From contig DAIQPZ010000016.1 of assembly GCA_036787065.1 (NCBI GenBank), forward strand, positions 1 to 29,457: a stretch of DNA of 29,457 nt, given 5' to 3'. The translations under genes and the position numbers were made by a program. The notes below the pieces were generated by a model. It did no database searches. It was not told the origin of the DNA and saw nothing but the letters and a program-made list of their open reading frames with translations. Positions 9,941 through 17,187 of the stretch are shown piece after piece. Position 1 is the first letter of the stretch. Every line of letters starts with the position of its first letter. The DNA comes from JAJYIW01 sp036787065. GTDB taxonomy: Bacteria; Chloroflexota; Anaerolineae; Anaerolineales; Anaerolineaceae.

Positions 9941-10357
9941 TCAGGCTGGAACCTCTTCTTTTGCAGCCAATTGGGCCAAATTCTCGCCACCCAGCCGGGC
10001 AACGAGCTGATCTTTCGTCTCGCACCAAAAACGGTGGATCTTACAAGTGGCCTTAAAGGGGCAGACACATGAATCAGAGACACACTCATTCATCAGAACT
10101 GGACCATCGATCGCCTCAAGAACATCCAAGATTGAGATTTCTTCAGGGGGACGCGCCAGCGAAACGCCTCCACGCGCCCCACGCGATGTACGTAGCAACC
10201 CGGCGATAGCGAGCTGTGACACAATCTTGGTGAGAAAAGACGGCGGGATTTTGTAATCTTTGGCAATCTGGCTGGTCGCTATCCTTTGATTGGGATCTTG
10301 ACTCGCCAGATAAACCATTGTCCGGATAGCATAATCAGCTTGATGAGTAATCTGCAT
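9941..10357 (-). CDS. Rrf2-family transcription regulator, probably Fe-S binding
   Basis: A 138-residue regulator. The N-terminal winged helix has the family pattern (QADYAIRTMVYLA; IPPSFLTKIVSQLAIAGLLRTSRGARGGVSLAR). The C-terminal part carries C92, C97, C99, C105 and H108. Spacing C99-x5-C105-x2-H108 matches the [2Fe-2S] ligands of IscR (C-x5-C-x5-C-x2-H); the upstream ligand would be C92 with one extra residue. This implies a sensor of iron-sulfur status, oxygen, NO or redox state. The start ATG 10357 is chosen over TTG 10363 because AAGGAG (10365-10370) is spaced seven bases from the ATG but only one from the TTG. No Fe-S biogenesis genes lie nearby, so its regulon is unknown. Confidence 0.92.
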   Translation of the reverse strand: MQITHQADYAIRTMVYLASQDPNQRIATSQIAKDYKIPPSFLTKIVSQLAIAGLLRTSRGARGGVSLARPPEEISILDVLEAIDGPVLMNECVSDSCVCPFKATCKIHRFWCETKDQLVARLGGENLAQLAAKEEVPA

Positions 10358-10513
10358 GGTCAAACTCCTTTAAGCCTGTTAGCGCAAACCCAGAATGGAT
10401 GATGTAGACATAAATTCACATGTTTGTTTAAATCAGTTTATAGTCAGCCACTCTTTCGACAAGTGACAAAACTCATACACCTGTTCGATCTTAGTCACAG
10501 GTACGATTAAACG

Positions 10514-10550
10514 ATGGATTTATACCGAATTAACTTAATTATAAATCCAT
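10514..10550. promoter_or_regulatory. Perfect 11-bp inverted repeat, candidate operator
   Basis: ATGGATTTATA and TATAAATCCAT are separated by 15 A+T-rich bases. It lies 157 bp upstream of the Rrf2 start. A dimeric regulator, possibly Rrf2 itself, could bind here; this is inference from shape and place only. Confidence 0.45.
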
Positions 10551-10577
10551 TCTGCCACAAATCCAAATGATTTTAGG

Positions 10578-10683
10578 GGTTCTCCAGAATTTCCCGTGGA
10601 ATAGTCCGCATTTTGGGGTGTAAGCGCACATGTGCACGCTTACACCCCAAAATGTGGGGATTCACCACGGAAATTCCCAATGA
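10578..10683. repeat. 106-bp palindromic element, type A, copy 2
   Basis: The inverse of 6224-6329, exactly the same length, with about 18 differences. The inner arms CCGCATTTTGGGGTGTAAGCG and CGCTTACACCCC... pair almost perfectly. Both ends match copy 1 (TCATTGGGAATTTCCGTGG at one end, AGAACC at the other). It lies between divergent genes, so a terminator role is not the obvious explanation. Confidence 0.88.
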
Positions 10684-10722
10684 GACATCATGATGTAACA
10701 AACACTGGCGGACCCCAGGTTG

Positions 10723-10728
10723 TATAAT
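10723..10728 (+). promoter_or_regulatory. -10 box of the GH5-like gene
   Basis: TATAAT directly preceded by TG. No clear -35 hexamer. The expected start site near 10735 would put the CTGAG motif (10740-10751) at the very 5' end of a 65-nt leader. Confidence 0.5.
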
Positions 10729-10739
10729 TATTTTGATGG

Positions 10740-10751
10740 CTGAGTCGTTAC
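10740..10751 (+). promoter_or_regulatory. Intergenic motif CTGAGYNGTWRC, copy 3
   Basis: CTGAGTCGTTAC, 48 nt before the start codon of the GH5-like gene and in the same orientation. Confidence 0.45.
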
Positions 10752-10799
10752 GCTATCTTTATTATCGACCATACCGGCAAAAACTTAACAGGAGCATGT

Positions 10800-12455
10800 A
10801 TGATTTCTCTCACGAAAGATGGTTATTTTTCCCGTGATCGGTCCCGTTTTATCCCTGTTGGGGTAAACTACTGGCCCGGCTCGAGCGGCGTCGAAATGTG
10901 GGTCCGCTGGTCACCCGATGAGATCAAGCACGATCTGGACGTGATTGCAGGGTTGGGTCTTAACGCCATCCGTTTTTTTTTGCGCTGGCCCGATTTTGAG
11001 CCTGAGCCTGGCCAGTATGATCCGGTGAATTTCAAGCACCTTGGGGAAATGCTGGCCTGGTGCCAGGCGCGTGGCCTGGCCGCCCAACCATCCCTGTTTG
11101 TGGGTTTCATGAGCGGAGGTTTCTTCTGGCCAAAATGGCGCCATGAGCGCAATATCTACGCCGATCAAGAGATGCTGCAGTGCGCCGCTGGCTTCGCCCG
11201 CCATGCGGCCGGGCTGATTGCGCCATACCATGCCAGCCTGCTCGGGATCGATCTTGGCAACGAACTGACCGTCCCCTCGGACAGCTCCGCGGCCCATCCC
11301 AGCCAGGTGGTCAACTGGTGCCGGACGGTCACCGCCGCCATCCGCTCCGCCTATCCGCAAGCCATGGTCGTCTCGGGAACCGACCACAGCACGGTGATCA
11401 ACGACACAGGCTGGCGCTTAGGGGAAATGCCTGGCACGGATTATTACAGCATGCATGCTTATCCGGTCCCCGCCTGGCACAACATCGGTTTCGACGGCAT
11501 GACCGATCCCTTTTGCCAAACACTTCTACCCTCCTTTGTCAGCCTGGCCCATGCCTACGGGCCAACTTTCCTGCAAGAATTTGGCACGATTGTCACCTTT
11601 GGCGCAGCGCAGCAAGAAGCTTATCTGCGCGCGATCCTGCCCGCCTGCTGGCAAGCCGGGGCCAATGGTTTCTTATGGTGGTGTCTGCGAGACATCACGG
11701 CCCGTGTTCACCCTTACCTAAAAAATGGGTTTGAAGGTACGTTGGGACTGGTCGATGCAAATGATCGAGTCAAGCCTGGGCTGGACTATTTTATTGAATT
11801 CAGTAAAGCCGTCCAGTCGATGCCCCCGCCGGATGTGGATACCTTGCCCACCGGAATATTCCTCCCAGCGCAGTATTATCCACGCGAGAACGATCTCAGC
11901 ACTGGCCAAACCACCAGGGAACTGTCACGTGGGCTGGTCATTTCACGCTATTTATTAGGCCTGGCCGGGAGGCAATCGCGGGTTGTCTCAGGCCGCGCAG
12001 CCCTGGACGGCGCATTAAGGACCCTGGTCATTCCTGGCGCACTGGTCAACACGGACGAAGCCTGCGCCCTGGAAACCTGGGTAGCAGCCGGAGGCAGGCT
12101 GATCTGGCATGCGCCCGATCCTGTTAACTGGGGGCCAGATTATATCCGCTTATTAGGGGCAGTCCCCCTGGATTACCGCTCACCCAGCCAGATCACAACC
12201 AGGGCATTTGGCCAGGACTGGACCTTCAGCGATTTCCCGCGCGGGATCCGCGTGGAAGCCGCCCCGCTCACCGCGCGAGTTCTGGCACGAGATGAGCTTG
12301 GGGCGCCGGTGTTATTGGCGAACAAGGTCGGGCGCGGGGAGGTTATTTATGCCCTGCCCTGTGTGGATGAAACAATCGCAAGGGTAGCGGAAAACCGCCA
12401 GGCGCGCGATCGCTGGCTGCCGTGGTACCTGGGAATGCTTGACCCGACTATTTAA
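10800..12455 (+). CDS. GH5-like glycoside hydrolase (TIM barrel) with C-terminal beta-galactosidase-trimerisation-like domain
   Basis: 551 residues without a signal peptide, so probably cytoplasmic. Residues 1-320 read as a clan GH-A (beta/alpha)8 barrel: RFIPVGVNYWPG at the first strand, the acid/base in GNE (E155), MHAYP (H219), and the nucleophile in FLQEF (E260). A beta-mannosidase or mannanase-like activity is the nearest guess; the substrate cannot be read. Residues from about 350 contain LVIPGALVNTDEACALETWVAAGGRLIWHAP, as in the class I glutamine-amidotransferase-like domain of GH42 enzymes. AGGAG lies five bases ahead of the ATG. The gene ends in an 8-bp tail-to-tail overlap with the next. 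A T9 run (10972-10981 region) sits in the barrel. Confidence 0.82.
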   Translation: MISLTKDGYFSRDRSRFIPVGVNYWPGSSGVEMWVRWSPDEIKHDLDVIAGLGLNAIRFFLRWPDFEPEPGQYDPVNFKHLGEMLAWCQARGLAAQPSLFVGFMSGGFFWPKWRHERNIYADQEMLQCAAGFARHAAGLIAPYHASLLGIDLGNELTVPSDSSAAHPSQVVNWCRTVTAAIRSAYPQAMVVSGTDHSTVINDTGWRLGEMPGTDYYSMHAYPVPAWHNIGFDGMTDPFCQTLLPSFVSLAHAYGPTFLQEFGTIVTFGAAQQEAYLRAILPACWQAGANGFLWWCLRDITARVHPYLKNGFEGTLGLVDANDRVKPGLDYFIEFSKAVQSMPPPDVDTLPTGIFLPAQYYPRENDLSTGQTTRELSRGLVISRYLLGLAGRQSRVVSGRAALDGALRTLVIPGALVNTDEACALETWVAAGGRLIWHAPDPVNWGPDYIRLLGAVPLDYRSPSQITTRAFGQDWTFSDFPRGIRVEAAPLTARVLARDELGAPVLLANKVGRGEVIYALPCVDETIARVAENRQARDRWLPWYLGMLDPTI

Positions 12456-13464
12456 ACCCATGCGCCATTCCTTTTAACGCCTGAGCCTGAGCCAAAAGAT
12501 TGGCATACGGCGTGCCATCCGGGATCTCGCAGCCGGCCGCACTGAAGTAGCGCGAGCCTCCGGCTGCCTGGCATTCCAGGACCGACCGCGTCACCTCTTC
12601 CTGGTTTCCACGCAGCATGACACCCACCGGGTCAAAATTACCACACAAGGCCGGCCCATCGCCAAAAATGCTGGCCGCCCTGTGAATATCCACCATCCAA
12701 TCAATGTCGATGATATCTGCACCCGACCGGACCATCAGCGGCAGCAGGTGAGTGGTATTCCCGCAAATATGCAGGCGGGTCAGTGCGCCCATCGCGTGAA
12801 CCGCCCTAAAGATGCGCTGCTCATAAGGTAAGGCAAACTTTTCGTACAGCCGCGGCGAGAGGGTCGAGGCGATCGCATCTCCTAAGCCAATCAGATCGGC
12901 CCCGGCAGCGACCTGCGCCCTGGCAAAAGCAATCTCCACACCCACCGTTAACTCCAATAACGCTTCCACCCATTCCGGTCGATCGTAAAAATCCAGCATC
13001 AAGGCTGTAACACCACGCAGCACATTCGCTTCGGCCAGCGCGCCTTCCACCCAACCCATGACTGGCGCATCTCTGCCTACGTGCTGGCGCAAAGCTTGCA
13101 CCCCTTCTAAGCGATCGCTCATGCGGCGACCCAATGCCGGATCGGGTGCGCGCAGAATGCGTAGTGAGTCGGCGTCGACAAGAAGAGGAGCCCGGCACAG
13201 TGGCAGACCGTCTTCCGGGAACTCGACCGTGAGACCAAAATCAACCGCTTCGCGATAGGGATCCGAAATGGCCTGGACGATATCCAGGTCGAACGCCTGC
13301 CAGACGGCCAGGTTGGATACAACCAGTGCCCGGTAATCCAGGAAATAAGTCGAAAGATGAGCGCCAATGAAATGCGCCCCAAAGGCCATGCTGATATCAA
13401 AATTGGGTGTCCGGTCATAAGGCTGCCGGTTAAGCACAGCCATCACCCGTTCAAATGAGTTCAT
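12448..13464 (-). CDS. URO-D superfamily protein, corrinoid methyltransferase-like
   Basis: 338 residues. The N-terminus MNSFERVMAVLNRQPYDRTP is typical of uroporphyrinogen decarboxylase-like proteins. Instead of decarboxylase residues it has H232-x-C234 (LHICGNT) and C312 (AAGCEIPDGTP). This is the zinc-binding H-x-C...C set of MtaA/MtbA-type methylcobamide:thiol methyltransferases. That suggests transfer of a methyl group from a corrinoid protein to a thiol; acceptor and donor are unknown and no corrinoid protein is encoded nearby. The start ATG 13464 is preferred to TTG 13497 because homologues begin here; AAAGGA lies 13 bases upstream, longer than usual. Convergent overlap of 8 bp with the GH5-like gene. 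Confidence 0.85.
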   Translation of the reverse strand: MNSFERVMAVLNRQPYDRTPNFDISMAFGAHFIGAHLSTYFLDYRALVVSNLAVWQAFDLDIVQAISDPYREAVDFGLTVEFPEDGLPLCRAPLLVDADSLRILRAPDPALGRRMSDRLEGVQALRQHVGRDAPVMGWVEGALAEANVLRGVTALMLDFYDRPEWVEALLELTVGVEIAFARAQVAAGADLIGLGDAIASTLSPRLYEKFALPYEQRIFRAVHAMGALTRLHICGNTTHLLPLMVRSGADIIDIDWMVDIHRAASIFGDGPALCGNFDPVGVMLRGNQEEVTRSVLECQAAGGSRYFSAAGCEIPDGTPYANLLAQAQALKGMAHGFK

Positions 13465-13509
13465 CGGTTCAAATAGGTCCTTTCTGTCCAAAGCCAATTT
13501 TAAACAAGC

Positions 13510-13521
13510 CTGAGCAGTAAC
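13510..13521 (+). promoter_or_regulatory. Intergenic motif CTGAGYNGTWRC, copy 4
   Basis: CTGAGCAGTAAC, 32 nt before the patatin start and in the same orientation. Here it forms a small hairpin, CTGAG-CAGTAAC-CTCAG. Confidence 0.45.
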
Positions 13522-13553
13522 CTCAGTTTAAGAAAATCTGTCTGGAGCCTGTC

Positions 13554-14480
13554 ATGAAACCCTTCCGAAAAAATGTGGCGATTGCAGTTGACGGCGGCGG
13601 CATCCGCGGGGTGATCGTCACCCGCGCCTTATCCATGCTGGAAAAAGAACTCGGCCAGCCTTGCCGGGATATATTCCGCCTGGCAGCCGGTACATCGACC
13701 GGATCGATCATCTCAGCCGGCATCGCCTCCGGCCTCACCGCCCGAAGGATGTACGAACTTTACATCGCGTTGGGTAAAACTGTTTTCAAACAAAGCTGGC
13801 GGACCAGGCTTTTCCCGCTTAGCCGTTATCGTTATGAACAAAAACCACTCGAAAATGCGCTTAAAGAGGCGGTAGGCAGCCGGACCCTGTCCGATTTCTG
13901 GAACGGAACCCCTCGCACAGACGTGGTCATCACCACGTTCGATCTGCAAACCAACCATACCCGCTTCATCAAGCCATGGAAAGAGGAATACAAACATTGG
14001 CCGGTGGTGAAAGCGGTGCTGGCCTCAAGCTCGGTGCCCACCTATTTCCCATTAATTGAAAATCGTTACGCCGATGGCGGGGTGGGGGCTTATTCCAACC
14101 CTTGCTACCTGGCCGCGTACGAAGCCCAAAATGTCTTGAACTGGGTTCCTGAGGAAACCACTTTAATCAGCCTGGGCACCGGGCGCGGCCCGTACAGATA
14201 CCTGCCAAATCAGGCAAGCCATTTTTTCGCCTGGCAGTGGCTGGGACCCCTCCTGGGGGCCTTTCTACAATCCGCGGACGACCAGCAAGTCCTTCTGGTA
14301 AAGACCTTCTTTGATAAGCTGGACTTCCGCCGTTTCCAGGTTGACCTGCAGCAAGACATCGAGATGGACGATCCATCTAAAATTGACCAACTCACGGCTT
14401 ACGGCGATGAATTAGGCCGGAAAATTCTGAATGATCTGACCGACGCGGCCCAAGGGATTACACCACTGCTTCCGAGGTAA
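13554..14480 (+). CDS. Patatin-like phospholipase
   Basis: 308 residues, no signal peptide. All patatin hallmarks are present: the oxyanion loop DGGGIRG (13-19), the nucleophile elbow GTSTG with Ser48, and the catalytic Asp174 in ADGG. These enzymes hydrolyse acyl esters of membrane or storage lipids through a Ser-Asp dyad. TGGAG lies six bases before the ATG. The gene is divergent from the URO-D-like gene and convergent with the zinc-ribbon genes, so it is likely transcribed alone. Confidence 0.93.
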   Translation: MKPFRKNVAIAVDGGGIRGVIVTRALSMLEKELGQPCRDIFRLAAGTSTGSIISAGIASGLTARRMYELYIALGKTVFKQSWRTRLFPLSRYRYEQKPLENALKEAVGSRTLSDFWNGTPRTDVVITTFDLQTNHTRFIKPWKEEYKHWPVVKAVLASSSVPTYFPLIENRYADGGVGAYSNPCYLAAYEAQNVLNWVPEETTLISLGTGRGPYRYLPNQASHFFAWQWLGPLLGAFLQSADDQQVLLVKTFFDKLDFRRFQVDLQQDIEMDDPSKIDQLTAYGDELGRKILNDLTDAAQGITPLLPR

Positions 14481-14513
14481 CTGTTTAAAGGCTTGCTTCT
14501 GGTCATCTCACCT

Positions 14514-15617
14514 TTACCGGCTGATCACTTTGCGGGGTTGCTGCCCCCGATTCCACTGCCACGGCCAAACAGCGGGGACAACCCCGATGATCGCCAGGGC
14601 AAAGCCCGCCAGGACCATTAAGATCCCCAGCAGGGTAATCGGAGGAATAATCGCAGCCAGCAGCCCCATCCCGACCAATGCCAACGCCAACCCTTCTAGA
14701 ATCGCCGCCAACTGCCAGCCTTTTTTCTGCGACGCCAGGCGCAGCCCACCCACCACGCCCGTCTGGCCATTCACCCACACAGGCTGCGGCTGGCCATCAT
14801 CCCGAGTGTAATAAGAGATGTACAGCGGCAGCAACAATTGTGTCCAGTTTAATCCTGAATAGTCCGGGGTAAGCGCATATTGGCGTAAATGTTCAGCCCC
14901 GGCCGCCTGACGGCACTCCTCAGCAGCGGCTCGCTCCAGACTCGCGGCAGCAGTGGGCCAGGCATGCTCCGGCTGCAAATCGGGAACAAGCATGTCCGCT
15001 GTACCGATCAGTCCAGGTTGGTAAGGTGTACACTGGTCGAATTGGAAATTCCCCAGGTTTTCCATTAATGCCTGGTGATCGCTCAAAGCCGGCACGGTGA
15101 TATTGTTATAGTGCCGCATCAACTGGCCCAGGCGCGGTTCCCAACGGATGCGTGTCTCCACCACGTCTTGTGAAATCCAGCGCCCTTCGTGATAAGACTC
15201 TTGTGAACTTTTCACCTGATAATCGAAGCCAGCTTCACCTTGCCAATCGCCCGCTACGTTGCTGTCGACCAGCCACATTGGAAAATAGACCGGCCGCACG
15301 TGCTGGAACAGGCTTTCCGGGGTGAAATCATCCGCGTGCAGCCAGACCCCCTGGGTAAAACTCGCCAGGATTTGGTGCAGATCATTGCGGCCCTTGCGAA
15401 ACTGCACCACCCGTTCAGGCGGTTCAGAGCGCAGCCACGCCGGTTGGGCTTCCAACTTACTCTGGAAACAAGACGGACAGACTCGGCCCAGATGATCGGC
15501 TTGCACCAGGAACACGCGTTTGCACAACGGGCACCCGGCCGGCTGAAGGGATAGCCCCCACGGGCTCTGCTCTGGCTCGACCCATTGAGCCGCAGGACTA
15601 TTGGGCGCCGCCATCAT
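14514..15617 (-). CDS. Zinc-ribbon membrane protein, YdjG-like paralogue with one ribbon
   Basis: 367 residues. One zinc ribbon lies near the N-terminus (C29, C32, C47, C50). A long soluble middle ends in LLLPLYISYYTRDD...VWVNGQTGVVGG, and two hydrophobic segments (about 300-350) follow. The LLPVY...VNGQTG block and the C-terminal membrane hairpin are shared with the preceding gene, so the two are paralogues; this one has lost one of the two ribbons. Bacillus YdjG, of similar layout, helps anchor a PspA/SPFH membrane-stress complex. That role is only an analogy, as no PspA or SPFH gene is visible. The start overlaps the upstream stop by four bases (ATGA). Confidence 0.78.
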   Translation of the reverse strand: MMAAPNSPAAQWVEPEQSPWGLSLQPAGCPLCKRVFLVQADHLGRVCPSCFQSKLEAQPAWLRSEPPERVVQFRKGRNDLHQILASFTQGVWLHADDFTPESLFQHVRPVYFPMWLVDSNVAGDWQGEAGFDYQVKSSQESYHEGRWISQDVVETRIRWEPRLGQLMRHYNNITVPALSDHQALMENLGNFQFDQCTPYQPGLIGTADMLVPDLQPEHAWPTAAASLERAAAEECRQAAGAEHLRQYALTPDYSGLNWTQLLLPLYISYYTRDDGQPQPVWVNGQTGVVGGLRLASQKKGWQLAAILEGLALALVGMGLLAAIIPPITLLGILMVLAGFALAIIGVVPAVWPWQWNRGQQPRKVISR

Positions 15618-16915
15618 GCCGCCTCCGATGCAACCGCTTGCTGGTACAACTTAAGTGAAATAAAACCACCGATGGCGAAGAGAACCACACCCATGATCAC
15701 CGGGATAATCCCAATCCCCACCACCAGAAGCAGCAGGCCCGCCAACCCAACCATCACACCAGGAGATAACAGTCCCGCAATCGCCAGCCAGATCTTCCAC
15801 CAGGCCACCGGCTTTTGCCCGGCAGTTGCACCCGTCTGCCCGTTGACCATCACCTGGTAAACCTTATTTTCAAATTTATATGCTGCCAGGTAAACAGGCA
15901 GCAAGCTGTAACGCCAGGACTCGTCCGCGAAATCAGCCATCATGCTAAAATTCCGCACATGGATTGAATGGATGTCGGAGCGGCAGGCACTCTTCGCGCG
16001 GTCGCGCATGATCGTTTTACCCTGCTCCCAGGCGTCCGGCAAACTCACGTCGTAGGCCTGGGCCTGCCAGCCTGCCAGAAAATCGGGCGCGTACGCCACC
16101 AGTTCATTAAGGTTAAATGGATATAGTTTTTCCAGGATCACCCAGCTGACACGTGAATTTCCCGGCACGAGCAGATCCGCCAGATTAATCCCCACCTGGC
16201 CATTTTCCCAACGCCAATCAATCACCATGCGTATACGCCACTCTTTCCTGGAAAAATCGTATTCACGCTCGGTGCGCTCATACCCGACCTCTGCCTTCCA
16301 CTTCGAATTGATTTGGGCGGCAAACGTCCAGAATGACAGGTAAATTCCACTGAAGCGGTCGATGACGGCATTGCTGGCCAGTTCCTGGGGATGGAACCAG
16401 CCCTTTCCAAGCCATTCCCCGGCCCGCGCGCGGGTCATCTCTGGCGTCATTTTAAAAGGGATGAGGGTATTCGGTTTGAGCGCATTGGACGGAGCTTCCG
16501 CGCGGATGCCGACCTGGTTGGAGGCACAAAAAGGACAGGTCATGGTCAGTGCACCCGGTGGGTTGAGGATCTCCGCTCCACAACTGTCACAATGCAGCAA
16601 TTGGTGGGCCGTGCCCCAGCCTTGCTGCGCCTGTTTTAGGGTATTCAGGGTAAATTCAAACTCTTCCGCCTGCCGGCCAACTTTCTTACCGCTGACCAGG
16701 GCCACGTAACCACAATGCTCGCAGGCGATTCCACCGGCAGCCACATCATATTGGGTCGTTGCCCCACACTTTGGGCATTTATACTCGACTGAAACGATGT
16801 CCTCAGTCGTTTTTGTGCGCGGCGCATACACCGTAATGCCTTCCAACGCCGAACGCACAGGCTGATAGCCAGACGGGGACTGCCATTGGGAACCCTGTGG
16901 AGAATGGATTGCCAT
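15614..16915 (-). CDS. Zinc-ribbon membrane protein, YdjG-like, with two ribbons
   Basis: 433 residues. There are two zinc ribbons: C47, C50, C65, C68 and C109, C112, C127, C130, resembling TFIIB-type ribbons. The middle region holds SGIYLSFWTFAA, and YSLLPVYLAAYKFENKVYQVMVNGQTG leads to a hydrophobic pair at about 375-425. Such proteins are often labelled replication factor Y-like or TFIIB-type zinc ribbon but are membrane proteins. The start ATG 16915 is preferred over the longer frame at 16933 (TTG), because AGGAAG (16921-16926) is spaced five bases from it. First gene of a two-gene operon. Two AT-rich -10-like stretches precede it without good -35 boxes. Confidence 0.8.
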   Translation of the reverse strand: MAIHSPQGSQWQSPSGYQPVRSALEGITVYAPRTKTTEDIVSVEYKCPKCGATTQYDVAAGGIACEHCGYVALVSGKKVGRQAEEFEFTLNTLKQAQQGWGTAHQLLHCDSCGAEILNPPGALTMTCPFCASNQVGIRAEAPSNALKPNTLIPFKMTPEMTRARAGEWLGKGWFHPQELASNAVIDRFSGIYLSFWTFAAQINSKWKAEVGYERTEREYDFSRKEWRIRMVIDWRWENGQVGINLADLLVPGNSRVSWVILEKLYPFNLNELVAYAPDFLAGWQAQAYDVSLPDAWEQGKTIMRDRAKSACRSDIHSIHVRNFSMMADFADESWRYSLLPVYLAAYKFENKVYQVMVNGQTGATAGQKPVAWWKIWLAIAGLLSPGVMVGLAGLLLLVVGIGIIPVIMGVVLFAIGGFISLKLYQQAVASEAA

Positions 16916-17032
16916 CATATCTTCCTGATCCAAATAATTGTGTCAGACTCCCTTTATTTTATATCAGCATCGTCCGTTGATCCATCGAGATTTTATATTA
17001 ATTCTTTCTGTGTATGCTGTTTTGCAAAAAGC

Positions 17033-17085
17033 CCGAATTTGAGGTGTGTGCGGGTGCTTCGCACTCGCACACACCTCAAATTCGG
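17033..17085. repeat. Palindromic element, type B, copy 2
   Basis: Two 25-nt arms (17033-17057 and 17061-17085) pair with a single G:U around a 3-nt loop, an exceptionally stable hairpin. The outer half is identical to the palindrome at 9735-9790. A further outer pairing, TGCAAAA (17023) with TTTTGCA (to 17098), extends it. It lies between divergent genes. Confidence 0.88.
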
Positions 17086-17093
17086 ATAGCCTT

Positions 17094-17120
17094 TTGCACA
17101 GGGCAATTTTATGATATATT
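17094..17120 (+). promoter_or_regulatory. Possible promoter of the alpha/beta hydrolase gene
   Basis: TTGCAC, a 15-bp spacer, TATATT. The -35 box overlaps the outer arm of the palindrome, so the folded or protein-bound element would interfere with it. Spacing is short of optimal. Confidence 0.4.
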
Positions 17121-17187
17121 AGACAATAATAATCATGTAAGTTCGTCTGCTGAACCGAAAACCAATTATAGAAAGTAGATCCGGCCC

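Larger units (their letters stand above)
10358..10799. other. Divergent intergenic region, 442 bp
   Basis: No gene. It separates the Rrf2 regulator (left) from the GH5-like glycosidase (right). It holds an 11-bp perfect inverted repeat (10514-10550), the second full type A palindrome (10578-10683), a -10 box for the rightward gene (10723-10728) and one CTGAG motif (10740-10751). The left 150 bp are A+T rich; a convincing promoter for the regulator was not found. Confidence 0.7.

Noticed and set aside
11180..11734. A 184-codon frame within the GH5-like gene
   Set aside because: A frame-shifted shadow of a gene with full catalytic motifs; arginine-rich composition typical of an off-frame reading in G+C-rich DNA.
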